A stretch of DNA of 64,000 nt from NCBI RefSeq assembly GCF_009731465.1, contig NZ_AP021887.1, positions 1,048,001-1,112,000 on the forward strand. Direction: 5' to 3'. The stretch comes from Streptococcus sp. 116-D4. GTDB taxonomy: Bacteria > Bacillota > Bacilli > Lactobacillales > Streptococcaceae. The notes under the pieces were generated by a model that ran no database searches, was not told where the DNA came from, and was given only the letters and a program-made list of their open reading frames with translations. The stretch's first letter is position 1; every line of letters begins with the position of its first letter. A program made the position numbers and the translations under genes. Below, one piece after another: positions 34,967 to 42,246 of the stretch.

Positions 34967-35045
34967 TTGGAACGACAGGACTCGAACCTGCCTACGTTTC
35001 AGACCCTTTATAGTCATATCGCTCCACCAACTGAGCTACGTTCCA
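34967..35045 (-). tRNA. Phage tRNA or tRNA-like gene with abnormal anticodon arm
   Basis: Acceptor TGGAACG/CGTTCCA (7 bp), D arm GCTC..AGTTGGTG..GAGC and T arm GCAGG-TTCGAGT-CCTGT are all canonical, total 79 nt. The 28 nt between D and T arms (22 expected) do not fold into a normal 5-bp anticodon stem with U33. Candidates GACT/GGTC with a 6-nt loop, or a GAA triplet in CUGAAAC, both need mismatches. No CCA is encoded. The identity is therefore not called; it may be a non-decoding mimic. Confidence 0.65.
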
Positions 35046-35125
35046 ACTGCAAGTAGACTACAGACTTGCATGTTAATTAGTAATCAATTTGAAAGTTTTC
35101 CTTTTTTTATTTTTTTGTAGTCATT

Positions 35126-35188
35126 AACGGTGATGTCCGGAATCGAACCGAAGGAAACATAGGAGAGAAACCACTTACCTGTCACCGC
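35126..35188 (-). tRNA. Short tRNA-like element
   Basis: 63 nt. Acceptor GCGGTGA/TCACCGT (7 bp with one G-U) and T arm TTCGG-TTCGATT-CCGGA are intact, but the middle 29 nt (containing TTTCTCT) are too short for both D and anticodon arms. A truncated or mimic tRNA, or half of a cleaved cassette. Between it and ArpU (35189-35298) I see no gene. Confidence 0.45.
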
Positions 35189-35298
35189 CATGTGAAGCCG
35201 AAGCCTCGAAAATAAAATGAAAAAATAAAGGAGATGTCAATTGACCTATCACTTGACAATACTATTTTACCATGTGAAATAAGCCATTTCCTAGCAAT

Positions 35299-35745
35299 TT
35301 ACTTGCAAATATCTCCCAAAATTTTACGATAGACAATCAATTTACCTTTTCGATAGGCTTCCGCAAATTCCAACGCACCTCTACTAAGCATGCGGTAGAA
35401 CTCACTCTCAGAATATCCTAAATCCATATAAATAGCCTTGTCTGATAATTGGATTTTCATATCCATGTACTTCTTTGCAATAACCTGCCGAACGTATGGA
35501 TCCATGATACAATTGACTGCTCTCTCAATCTCCAAAACTTCTGCTTCTGCATCCACATGTTCCATAACCATATTCTCTGTTGCTGTGTTCTTACCAGTAA
35601 ACGTCTTTGGTTCAAATGAGTAGGTCGTTGTGATTTTAGGCAAATACTCAGCACCTGCCATTCGGACATACGAGCGATAACTCTCTAGAACGTCATAGAC
35701 ATTTTTCTTGGTGAATTGCACGTCAACTTTTTTTAATAACCTCAC
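35299..35745 (-). CDS. ArpU-family late transcription regulator
   Basis: 148 aa from GTG at 35745 with AAAGGAG 7 nt upstream. The C-terminal half is a sigma-like HTH (VRQVIAKKYMDMKIQLSDKAIYMDLGYSESEFYRMLSRGALEFAEAYRKG), the ArpU/RinA-type hallmark. Located at the early-late border, it probably turns on terminase and structural genes. Confidence 0.88.
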   Translation of the reverse strand: MRLLKKVDVQFTKKNVYDVLESYRSYVRMAGAEYLPKITTTYSFEPKTFTGKNTATENMVMEHVDAEAEVLEIERAVNCIMDPYVRQVIAKKYMDMKIQLSDKAIYMDLGYSESEFYRMLSRGALEFAEAYRKGKLIVYRKILGDICK

Positions 35746-35763
35746 AACATAGCTCCTTTATGA

Positions 35764-35817
35764 TATAATATTTTTATCGGGTATATCACAAAGGAGTCAG
35801 CTGTGCTGGCTTTTTTC
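35764..35817 (+). ncRNA. Very short rightward transcription unit (extended -10 promoter to terminator)
   Basis: TGATATAAT (TATAAT at 35764-35769), then about 40 nt to a terminator AGTCAGC-TGT-GCTGGCT with six T. It would make an RNA of about 42 nt directed away from ArpU. The same stretch carries AAAGGAG 6 nt before a GTG in frame with the antitoxin gene, so it could instead be a leader/attenuator for the toxin-antitoxin operon. Confidence 0.5.
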
Positions 35818-35857
35818 TTGCCTTACTCAGGTTTTAGGTGTATACTATATGTATACA
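35818..35857 (+). promoter_or_regulatory. Toxin-antitoxin promoter with palindromic operator
   Basis: TTGCCT (35818-35823), 17 bp, TATACT (35841-35846); the palindrome TGTATAC-TATAT-GTATACA (35839-35857) covers the -10 box, as expected for autorepression by the antitoxin. Confidence 0.75.
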
Positions 35858-35874
35858 AAATAAAGGAGAAACAA

Positions 35875-36090
35875 ATGAACACTGTTAAAACTCGTAAGGT
35901 TGGGAACTCTGTCACTGTGACCATTCCCAAAACACTCAACGTTCCAGAAGGGCAGGAGATGTTTGTCTACAAGGGTGTAGATAATGTCATTGTCCTGGCT
36001 CCAAAAATTCCAGACCCATTTAGTGGTGACGCGGACCTACGCATGGAAGATGACTTCGAGGGGGTAAAATTCCTTGACAGCGAAATATGA
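35875..36090 (+). CDS. MazE/PemI-type antitoxin (AbrB fold)
   Basis: 71 aa from ATG at 35875 (AAAGGAG upstream). RKVGNSVTVTIPKTLNVPEGQE is the swapped-hairpin AbrB/MazE DNA-binding fold; the acidic C-terminus (EDDFEGVKFLD) is the usual toxin-binding tail. A GTG at 35803 with a good ribosome site would add 24 residues in frame. Rightward in a leftward region, with its own promoter. Confidence 0.88.
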   Translation: MNTVKTRKVGNSVTVTIPKTLNVPEGQEMFVYKGVDNVIVLAPKIPDPFSGDADLRMEDDFEGVKFLDSEI

Positions 36091-36427
36091 TTACATCCCA
36101 GAAAAACAGGACATCATCTGGATTGACTTTGACCCGTCTGTTGGACGTGAGATTCAGAAGCGCCGTCCTGCTATTGTCGTCTCTCGTAGAGAGTATTCGG
36201 AGCGGACAGGATTTGTTGCTGTATGCCCTATTACACACGGTCAAAGCAGACTTGAAGAACAAGGTCTGCTCGTCCCAGTGCGTTCCAATAAGATAGATGG
36301 CTCTGTCAATCCACTCCAACTCTATACTTTTGACTTTAGAGAGCGCAAGGCTCAAAAAATCACAACCATGGATACAACCAGCTTTCAGAAGGTTGTCCAA
36401 CTCTACAACTTCATCTTCGAAGCCTAG
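36074..36427 (+). CDS. MazF/PemK-type endoribonuclease toxin
   Basis: 117 aa from TTG at 36074 (GAGGGGG 9 nt upstream), overlapping the antitoxin by 17 bp. PEKQDIIWIDFDPSVGREIQKRRPAIVVSRREYSERTGFVAVCPIT is the PemK/MazF SH3-like barrel with the conserved R-x-x-x-RPA-V-V. Cleaves mRNA when free of antitoxin. Stabilises the prophage or limits other phages (inference). Confidence 0.9.
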   Translation: MTAKYDYIPEKQDIIWIDFDPSVGREIQKRRPAIVVSRREYSERTGFVAVCPITHGQSRLEEQGLLVPVRSNKIDGSVNPLQLYTFDFRERKAQKITTMDTTSFQKVVQLYNFIFEA

Positions 36428-36519
36428 TTCTTATGGATTGGGTTTTTTTATTTTATTCTTTATTCGTGATCACACTACCTGCACCGTTAACAGTGACCCA
36501 GCCATGCTTCTCTCTGGCT

Positions 36520-36924
36520 TCATTCCTTATCCTCCAAAAGCTCCGGATTTTCGTAGATATTACCGATGATTTCTTCATGCTCAGTCCACGCATATCCTTC
36601 TCCCAAGTCTTTTAGATATATAGCTGGCATTCCTCCAAAATACGTACCGCCATATTCTTTTTCTATATAGACTTCGTGCAGGCATCCTCTTGTGCATTTG
36701 ATAATATCTCCGACAAAGACCTCCTTGCCGTTCTTATCTTTGAGTCCTGTTGATTGCATGAGGATAACGTCTTCCCCGTTTCGCTCATCTTCAAATTTTA
36801 ACGGAACAGATGTAGAACCATTTCTGAACTTTCCTATGATTTCCTTTCTGACAAATGAAATCATCAGTATCTCGTCAATCATTTCTTCTGCTAACACATC
36901 CCACGCTCTATATTTCGGTATCAT
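36520..36924 (-). CDS. YopX-family phage protein
   Basis: 134 aa; PKYRAWDVLAEEMI at the start and STGLKDKNGKEVFVGDIIKC and EIIGNIYENPELL later are the YopX signature. Function unknown; common in early regions. Overlaps the MazG-like gene by 4 bp. Last gene of the early operon. Confidence 0.9.
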   Translation of the reverse strand: MIPKYRAWDVLAEEMIDEILMISFVRKEIIGKFRNGSTSVPLKFEDERNGEDVILMQSTGLKDKNGKEVFVGDIIKCTRGCLHEVYIEKEYGGTYFGGMPAIYLKDLGEGYAWTEHEEIIGNIYENPELLEDKE

Positions 36925-37412
36925 CCCAAATCCTCCTCTTTGACGAAAGTACCATCAATCCAACGACCTTTGCGGTCTTTGATTTCTTGGTAAGCCATTT
37001 CAAAACATTCATCGAAGTTATGACCGAGAGCATTGCTGATTGATTTTAGATAGCCGATTGAATGCGTTAAATTATATCGACACATTTTCTTGTTGGTTAA
37101 ATCCTTATTCAATTGAAAATTACTAATGTTAGCACTTAACCATTTAAAGGGAAGCATCACATCTTTATTTTCGATGAAACTTACTTCCTCAAAAATCTCC
37201 TGCACATCCTCTTTTATCAGCAACGCCAGACCGACAATCACAACTGCACAGTCTCCGATGCTGTCCTTGGTTAGCTTCTCATTCTTCTTAAGATAGCCTG
37301 CGCATAACTCACCGAACTCTTCGCTTAGTTTCAAAGACTGCTTGTCTAGTCGTCCACCATTTTCTAAATCACGGTCTATAAACCATCGTTTTACATTTTC
37401 TAGTGTGTTCAT
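36921..37412 (-). CDS. MazG-like NTP pyrophosphohydrolase
   Basis: 163 aa. The all-alpha NTP-PPase core is visible: SLKLSEEFGELCAGYLK (EExxE-like) and SIGDCAVVIVGLAL (ExxD partner), with an insertion of about 40 residues before a second helical pair. It may remove (d)NTPs or ppGpp-like alarmones during infection. Substrate unknown. Confidence 0.75.
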   Translation of the reverse strand: MNTLENVKRWFIDRDLENGGRLDKQSLKLSEEFGELCAGYLKKNEKLTKDSIGDCAVVIVGLALLIKEDVQEIFEEVSFIENKDVMLPFKWLSANISNFQLNKDLTNKKMCRYNLTHSIGYLKSISNALGHNFDECFEMAYQEIKDRKGRWIDGTFVKEEDLG

Positions 37413-37420
37413 AGTAAATC

Positions 37421-37822
37421 CTACAATCCTTCCAACTCAAAATAATCTGTTAGCTCATTTTTCAATTCTTCCAGAGTTTCACATCGTCCAATCAAATCCG
37501 ACACATCTAGCATTGTGTCCTCTTTATTCAGCGTGTTCTCTGCTACTGCATCAGCTACCCATTTTGGATGTGTGCCAACGTAAGAGAATTGATCTTGAGG
37601 TAATAGCTCAAGCAATGCTTTATATCGCTCCTCAAGAGCAATTAGAGCGCCAAATACATCAATGTAGTCAGTATCTGCTTTCTTACTTTCAAAGACTTCT
37701 GGCTGATTTTGTTTCACGATTTCCGCATAAATAGCAGACCACTCTTTTTCTGAAAAACGTGATTTTTCAACCAATGCTCCGTATTCGATTTCCTTACCAT
37801 CGACTGTTACTTTATAGTTCAT
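37421..37822 (-). CDS. Unrecognised early phage protein
   Basis: 133 aa, acidic and helical. It begins NYKVTVDGKEIEYGALVEKSRFSEKEWSAIYAEI. No motif recognised. 4-bp overlap with the DUF1372 gene upstream. Confidence 0.65.
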   Translation of the reverse strand: MNYKVTVDGKEIEYGALVEKSRFSEKEWSAIYAEIVKQNQPEVFESKKADTDYIDVFGALIALEERYKALLELLPQDQFSYVGTHPKWVADAVAENTLNKEDTMLDVSDLIGRCETLEELKNELTDYFELEGL

Positions 37823-38079
37823 ATTTTTACCTCATCTCCAACTTTTACCTTGTCCCACTGCTCTTTCGTAACTACAAACACCCCGTAATCACGAATTGTG
37901 ACAGTATACAACTTCCCATGTCGTCCTTTTTCAATTACTTTGCCATGGATTTCAGCGCCTGCGTTATCCGCCTTATAGACAACCATAGGGCGCTTTTCTT
38001 CTAGTTTTTTAATGTGGATGCTCTGCCAGATATTCAATCCAGCTGACAATAAAATCCAGATAGCTATGAATCGTTTCAA
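37819..38079 (-). CDS. DUF1372 phage protein (membrane-anchored)
   Basis: 86 aa from TTG at 38079, with AAGGAGG 7 nt upstream. N-terminal hydrophobic helix (FIAIWILLSAGLNIWQ), then an OB/SH3-like domain (AEIHGKVIEKGRHGKLYTVTIRDYGVFVVTKEQWDKVKVGD) typical of DUF1372. Confidence 0.82.
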   Translation of the reverse strand: MKRFIAIWILLSAGLNIWQSIHIKKLEEKRPMVVYKADNAGAEIHGKVIEKGRHGKLYTVTIRDYGVFVVTKEQWDKVKVGDEVKI

Positions 38080-38244
38080 TCTGTTACCTCCTTCTCAACT
38101 GTGATAGTAAAATCCCGACCATTTATATTTAAAGGCAAAACTGCCCCTGCTTTTGAGTCACTTTTTTAGCAGATCAAATACAATTTCTAAAACTTGCTTG
38201 CCTAAAATCAATTGTGTCTCTAAAATATTTTGCTCATCTATCAT
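38076..38244 (-). pseudogene. Small early gene, apparently frameshifted in an A6 run
   Basis: ATG at 38244 gives 28 codons (MIDEQNILETQLILGKQVL...) ending at TGA 38160-38158, right after AAAAAA (38167-38162). In the +1 frame a coding-like tail (SDSKAGAVLPLNINGRD...VEKEVTD) continues to TGA at 38076, overlapping the DUF1372 start. Removing one A restores a single protein of about 55 aa. Could be mutation, sequencing error or slippage. Confidence 0.5.
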
Positions 38245-38375
38245 CACTCAATCTCCTTTGTTTTAAATGTAAGATTATTTAATAAGTACGGTTCTCTCTG
38301 ACGGGTTTCATGGTTAAATTTATAAAGAACTCGCCACTGACTTCGTGTGTAAGGGTATCTGTTTGGTCGTTTCAT
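38244..38375 (-). CDS. Small basic phage protein
   Basis: 43 aa: MKRPNRYPYTRSQWRVLYKFN... The ribosome site GAGGTGGTAAC is just upstream and its TGA overlaps the next ATG. Function unknown. The family is frequent in streptococcal phage early operons. Confidence 0.7.
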   Translation of the reverse strand: MKRPNRYPYTRSQWRVLYKFNHETRQREPYLLNNLTFKTKEIE

Positions 38376-38376
38376 G

Positions 38377-38718
38377 TTACCACCTCATATATAAATATTT
38401 CGTATCAATATCTTGTTCTAAAATACACTCTTTCAATGACTTTAAAACTTCTAAGGCATTGCTGACTGTTCCCCATTTATTTGCAGGTTCATATTGTACA
38501 TATTTTTCAGGTTGCCTTTCCAATTCAGTTATGCCACGTTGAATATTTTCAAAAATATCAGCAACATTATAAATTATGCCTTGGTCAAAATCCCAATCCA
38601 TAGCCACCCTAAACATCTTCCCTAGATTGTAGGTCGGAGAACTGTATTTAGGTTCATCAATACAGATATATTGTCCGTTTTCTATTTTCGCTAAGATTTC
38701 CAAATCATAACTCATCAC
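38377..38718 (-). CDS. Unrecognised early phage protein
   Basis: 113 aa, acidic. YDLEILAKIENGQYICIDEPKYSSPTYNLGKMFRVAMDWDF is followed by a helical half. Known to me only as a phage protein of unknown role. 4-bp overlap with the DUF1642 gene. Confidence 0.65.
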   Translation of the reverse strand: MMSYDLEILAKIENGQYICIDEPKYSSPTYNLGKMFRVAMDWDFDQGIIYNVADIFENIQRGITELERQPEKYVQYEPANKWGTVSNALEVLKSLKECILEQDIDTKYLYMRW

Positions 38719-39260
38719 TCCACCTCCTCAATCTCAATCCCTTCACAATTGAAAACCCATCCGAAACCAGCCTCTTCTAGTTGTTTGCGGGTGTGGTGCA
38801 AGCGAAATTCTTCGCACTCTTCGAAATTGCTTAGCATCCACGTATGGCCAAATCTAAATGTCAGATATGTATTCTCTTCGGACATACCTTTCATCTTCAC
38901 CAAATACCGCTTCTCTTCCTCGACCTCGTAGCCGTCAAGCCAAGCTCGGGCGAAGAGGTCTCTGTTGGATTTCTTTTGATACCATTCTGTAAATTCCTGG
39001 CTTCCATTGCTACAAGCATAATGCAACGCATCCTCTAGTTCTGGGCTTTGTTCTCTTGCTCCTTCAATCACATCCGCCACACACTGCGGGACTTTGACTG
39101 GTTGCGGTTCGTCTAGTTGTTGCAAGTTTTCAATATATAGTTTAGGAAACTCAGTTTCACATCCGTTTGGTAAAGTTACTAAATAGTATGGAAATCCGTA
39201 TTCCCCATAAGTTACACCTTTTATAGTTCCGCGTAAAACAACACTGTTACCTATTTTCAT
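38715..39260 (-). CDS. DUF1642 phage protein
   Basis: 181 aa. N-terminal SH3-like strand pattern (VVLRGTIKGVTYGEYGFPYYLVTLPNG), then the DUF1642 core with QFARAWLDGYEVEEEKRYLVK-type sequence and the C-terminal FGWVFNCEGIEIEEVE. Common in Streptococcus and Lactococcus phages; role unknown. Confidence 0.85.
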   Translation of the reverse strand: MKIGNSVVLRGTIKGVTYGEYGFPYYLVTLPNGCETEFPKLYIENLQQLDEPQPVKVPQCVADVIEGAREQSPELEDALHYACSNGSQEFTEWYQKKSNRDLFARAWLDGYEVEEEKRYLVKMKGMSEENTYLTFRFGHTWMLSNFEECEEFRLHHTRKQLEEAGFGWVFNCEGIEIEEVE

Positions 39261-39420
39261 CTTCCAACTCCTTTTTTCTCTTCTTCCATCCTTTCACTTT
39301 CTTTTTAAGCAAGTCGCGTTCCTCAGACCTGCTAAAAGCAAGCGATTTGACACACGGCTCAGATAGTTCAACTATCCTTGCCTCCGTCTGATCGATTGTC
39401 CGTTGATAACCTTTTATCAA
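39247..39420 (-). CDS. Small coiled-coil phage protein
   Basis: 57 aa from TTG at 39420 (MIKGYQRTIDQTEARIVEL..., basic C-terminus KKKVKGWKKRKKELEDENR). It fills the gap between RusA and DUF1642 and overlaps the latter by 14 bp. The ribosome site is weak, so expression would be by coupling. Similar small Glu/Lys-rich proteins sit here in related phages. Confidence 0.45.
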   Translation of the reverse strand: MIKGYQRTIDQTEARIVELSEPCVKSLAFSRSEERDLLKKKVKGWKKRKKELEDENR

Positions 39421-39430
39421 TTCTTATTTG

Positions 39431-39859
39431 TCAAATCCCATCCACTATCCTTTGCAATATCTCGTGATACTCGTAAATCTCCAGTTCAATTCTATAATTC
39501 TTATTCCCAGACTTGCCACCGTGCATAAACTCAGTCGATATTATCACATTGTAGTTATCATCTGTCCAAATCTCAGCGTCTGTCAAACCATCAAACAAAG
39601 CCTTGCTTGTGGGTGACCAGTTCGGAGGATCATACTTCCGATTTGTCGGAGGATATATCCGAACCTTAGCCTTGCAAGGCTTATCCTCGCTGTAAGGCAA
39701 ACCAAAGTAATCTCTCAGTACATTCTTGCCCTCATATTCGGCCAACTGCCGTAAAAACTTAGTGATTTTAGCCTTTTGATGAAAATGTGGTCTGTCATTT
39801 GCGTTAATCATCTGCTTCCTGCTCAACTCAAACTTCAAAATCAATCGTTCTTTCATCAA
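39431..39859 (-). CDS. rusA: RusA-family Holliday junction resolvase
   Basis: 142 aa. RYPPTNRKYDPPNWSPTSKALFDGLTDAEIWTDDNYN-like sequence gives the RusA core with its conserved aspartates (KYDPPNW and the later DDNYN). Resolves recombination intermediates before packaging. 4-bp overlap with the XRE gene upstream. Confidence 0.9.
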   Translation of the reverse strand: MMKERLILKFELSRKQMINANDRPHFHQKAKITKFLRQLAEYEGKNVLRDYFGLPYSEDKPCKAKVRIYPPTNRKYDPPNWSPTSKALFDGLTDAEIWTDDNYNVIISTEFMHGGKSGNKNYRIELEIYEYHEILQRIVDGI

Positions 39860-40188
39860 TACCCCTCAAGCGTCGCTTCGATTAGTTCCATACATACTTC
39901 ACGGATTGCCACACGGTCATCGTGATTAGGATTTTCAGATTTCACTCTAAGTAATGCTGAATGAACTTCTTCATAGATTGACCTCTTCAGCATACCTTTT
40001 GGTTCATATCCCAGTAGATAACCTACGTTTACTCCAAAATATTCAGCCAATTGTTGGGCTTTATCCGGTTTGATTTGGCTTTCTCCGTTTTCCCAACGTT
40101 GAATAGTTCTTAAATTTATATCAAGTTCTTGTGAGAATTTATCTCGAGTTAGCTTTTTTTCTCGTCTTAGCTCTTTCAATCTATTCAT
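39856..40188 (-). CDS. XRE-family transcriptional regulator
   Basis: 110 aa. Residues 1-60 are a Cro/CI HTH (LKELRREKKLTRDKFSQELDINLRTIQRWENGESQIKPDKAQQLAEYFGVNVGYLLG). Third XRE protein of the early region; its target is not evident. Confidence 0.88.
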   Translation of the reverse strand: MNRLKELRREKKLTRDKFSQELDINLRTIQRWENGESQIKPDKAQQLAEYFGVNVGYLLGYEPKGMLKRSIYEEVHSALLRVKSENPNHDDRVAIREVCMELIEATLEGY

Positions 40189-40415
40189 CTAAACACCTCA
40201 TTCAGTTCCATAATCTCCTCGTTGTGAATAAATGGTTCATACGCCAATCGACCAAAACCACGCTCGTCAATTGCTTCTGGATCATCATCAATGTATTTTA
40301 GAAACAAAACCATATCACACACATAACACTTCAACCGACTTTGTGTAGGAAACACATATCTAGTAGCGCATTCTCCACAAAACGGGCATTGCATATCTGT
40401 TTTTATTTTGTTCAT
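40185..40415 (-). CDS. Zinc-ribbon phage protein
   Basis: 76 aa from ATG at 40415. CPFCGECATRYVF...LKCYVCDM is a four-cysteine zinc ribbon. Related in plan to the protein at 40597-41100 (CPFCGCAKRW...CPDC, then a shared DE.GF tail), so the pair may be paralogues. Probably nucleic-acid binding. Confidence 0.7.
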   Translation of the reverse strand: MNKIKTDMQCPFCGECATRYVFPTQSRLKCYVCDMVLFLKYIDDDPEAIDERGFGRLAYEPFIHNEEIMELNEVFR

Positions 40416-40596
40416 ACTTTCCACCAAAATCCCACGCCTGCCAATTTGTGAGCGAGGCAAGCGTGAGTGAAATTCTTTGCGTCGTTCGTCCAAAAGTCAC
40501 ATGACCTTTACTGACGTTTTCTAGTTCGCAGTTTTACAAGAATGCCCGGCTTGTTTCTTTTTGAGTTGTTTCCAAAATGGAAATAGTTGTTTTTGG

Positions 40597-41100
40597 TTAT
40601 TTTGATTCTTCAATAGCAAACATATCCTCGAATTCATCTGTCTGCTCTTTAAATTTCATCGGGCTGTCCCCTCTGAAATAAAATCCATTTTCATCCAATT
40701 CCCCTTTAACTCCTGTCGCCCAAGACAATAAAATTGAGCCTTGGCAGTCAGGACAGTTCATGAATTTAAAGTAAGGCGGGACTTTCCACCGCTTCGCACA
40801 TCCGCAAAATGGGCATTGTAAATCGACATCTACCTTCTCACTTGGTTTCTGCGAAACCGCTGGACTTCCGCTAAATTTTGCTGAAAACCTGTCTGTGACT
40901 TCTTTGATATTGACATGATCGATTTCAGCATCATTTTTTAAAACGGTCTTTGTATTCCCAGGCTCTTTCTGACTTAAATCCTCAAGAATTTCATCAGACC
41001 CTGTAACCATTTGATAGGCTTTGAATAAGGTTTGATAGTCAAGTTCTTGTGCTCTCTCAAAACTCAATTTTACGTCATCTTGTTCAATATAGATTTTCAT
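40597..41100 (-). CDS. Zinc-ribbon protein of the replication module
   Basis: 167 aa. Acidic, helical N-terminal half; C-terminal zinc ribbon LQCPFCGCAKRWKVPPYFKFMNCPDCQG (about 105-132), then DENGFYFRGDSPMKFKE. It directly follows ssb. Role unknown. About 100 bp without a gene separates it from the smaller zinc-ribbon gene. Confidence 0.72.
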   Translation of the reverse strand: MKIYIEQDDVKLSFERAQELDYQTLFKAYQMVTGSDEILEDLSQKEPGNTKTVLKNDAEIDHVNIKEVTDRFSAKFSGSPAVSQKPSEKVDVDLQCPFCGCAKRWKVPPYFKFMNCPDCQGSILLSWATGVKGELDENGFYFRGDSPMKFKEQTDEFEDMFAIEESK

Positions 41101-41142
41101 TCTTTCCTCGCTTTTTCAAATTTAACAATCACTTTCAATCAC

Positions 41143-41718
41143 CTAGAACGGCAAATCATCATCACTGATATCCAATGGATTTGTGGGTCTGCCAAATGGA
41201 TTATTGTCTCGGGTGAAATCAGGAACTGGATTTGTTGTGTTCCCCTCAAAGAAACTACCTTGTTGCCCGTAACTATTTCCATTTTGGAAATTGTTCCCTG
41301 TGTTATTTCCGTTTTGGAAAGAACTGCCCTGGTTGCTGTAACCTTGTTGCTGATAACCGCCATGATGATCTTGATGGCCTTGATTATTTTGCTGACTGTT
41401 ACGGCTTTCCAACAGTTGAAAATTACTAGCAACAACCTCTGTAACATAAACACGTTGGCCTTGTTGATTATCATAGCTACGTGTTTGAATTACTCCTGTA
41501 ATACCAATCAATGAGCCTTTTTTAGCCCAATTAGCAAGATTTTCAGCTGACTGTCTCCAGATAACGCAATTGATAAAATCAGCATCACGCTCTCCAGCCT
41601 CGTTCTTAAACGGACGATTTACAGCAAGAGTAAATGTAGCAACCGCAATATTAGATTGCGTGTATCTCAGTTCGGCATCTCTTGTAAGTCGCCCTACTAA
41701 AACAACGTTATTTATCAT
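41143..41718 (-). CDS. ssb: Single-stranded DNA-binding protein
   Basis: 191 aa. OB domain ([37 protein letters not shown]), Gln/Asn/Gly-rich linker and the acidic tip DISDDDLPF that recruits partners. Supports phage replication and ERF-mediated annealing. Confidence 0.95.
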   Translation of the reverse strand: MINNVVLVGRLTRDAELRYTQSNIAVATFTLAVNRPFKNEAGERDADFINCVIWRQSAENLANWAKKGSLIGITGVIQTRSYDNQQGQRVYVTEVVASNFQLLESRNSQQNNQGHQDHHGGYQQQGYSNQGSSFQNGNNTGNNFQNGNSYGQQGSFFEGNTTNPVPDFTRDNNPFGRPTNPLDISDDDLPF

Positions 41719-41860
41719 TGATTGTACCTCTCTTAGTTTTTAAGTCGGTTGATGCAATCAAAACAAGAAGCATCCACCATCCAGAATTAAAATGAATAGT
41801 AAGGTATAAGGAGGTAGCAAGTACCGATAGATTATAGATTAGCCATGCTAAAACTGTCAT
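41708..41860 (-). CDS. Small membrane protein upstream of ssb
   Basis: 50 aa ([20 protein letters not shown]...), two short hydrophobic stretches. Its ATG overlaps the upstream TGA and its end overlaps the ssb start. AGGAGG lies about 9 nt before the ATG. Function unknown. Confidence 0.6.
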   Translation of the reverse strand: MTVLAWLIYNLSVLATSLYLTIHFNSGWWMLLVLIASTDLKTKRGTINDK

Positions 41861-42027
41861 GCTGAAACCTCCTCTACTTCTGATACCTTAATTTCATTTG
41901 AACCAAACTTTAATAAGCCGGTGTATCGTTTCACAAACTCAATAGCGGCCATAAAAGAATTTTCTGCATTGATTTCTGACCCCAAATCAAGATCTGCAAT
42001 TTTACCACTGACATAAAAACATCTCAT
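41857..42027 (-). CDS. Small phage protein
   Basis: 56 aa from ATG at 42027 with AAGGAG 8 nt upstream (MRCFYVSGKIADLDLGSEIN..., ends VSEVEEVSA). Not recognised. Coupled to the small membrane protein. Confidence 0.65.
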   Translation of the reverse strand: MRCFYVSGKIADLDLGSEINAENSFMAAIEFVKRYTGLLKFGSNEIKVSEVEEVSA

Positions 42028-42088
42028 GGATCTGACTCCTTGCTGTTGACCAACCTTTTACATTTTCAATCAGTTCATTAAATTTCAT
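42002..42088 (-). pseudogene. 28-codon remnant resembling the start of a MazG-like protein
   Basis: MKFNELIENVKGWSTARSQ... begins like small phage MazG-like pyrophosphohydrolases (helix FNELIEKVKQW), then stops. Its ATG overlaps the upstream TGA. Probably the scar of a deleted gene; a small real peptide is also possible. Confidence 0.35.
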
Positions 42089-42246
42089 CGAGCATACCTC
42101 TCACTGAAATATTCACGTTCTAAGCTATCTAGCCCCGCTTTTAAATACTCGATAGAGTAAATAGCAAGGCTTTTCTTTTCAATTTGTGTGAGAGGCCTAT
42201 TAGCCTCCTCAAACTCTAAAATAAGTTGATACTTTCTAAATTCCAC
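42085..42246 (-). CDS. Small helical phage protein
   Basis: 53 aa from GTG at 42246, with GGAGGG upstream formed by the end of the DUF1351 gene (MEFRKYQLILEFEEANRPLTQIEKKSL...). Helical and charged; unknown role. Confidence 0.65.
   Translation of the reverse strand: MEFRKYQLILEFEEANRPLTQIEKKSLAIYSIEYLKAGLDSLEREYFSERYAR

Noticed and set aside
35230..35290. Rightward TTGACA at about 35272 as a promoter
   Set aside because: At 17-bp spacing the -10 would be GAAATA, too poor, and no product follows.
41032..41514. 160-codon rightward frame over ssb
   Set aside because: Antisense shadow of the low-complexity SSB linker; no ribosome site.
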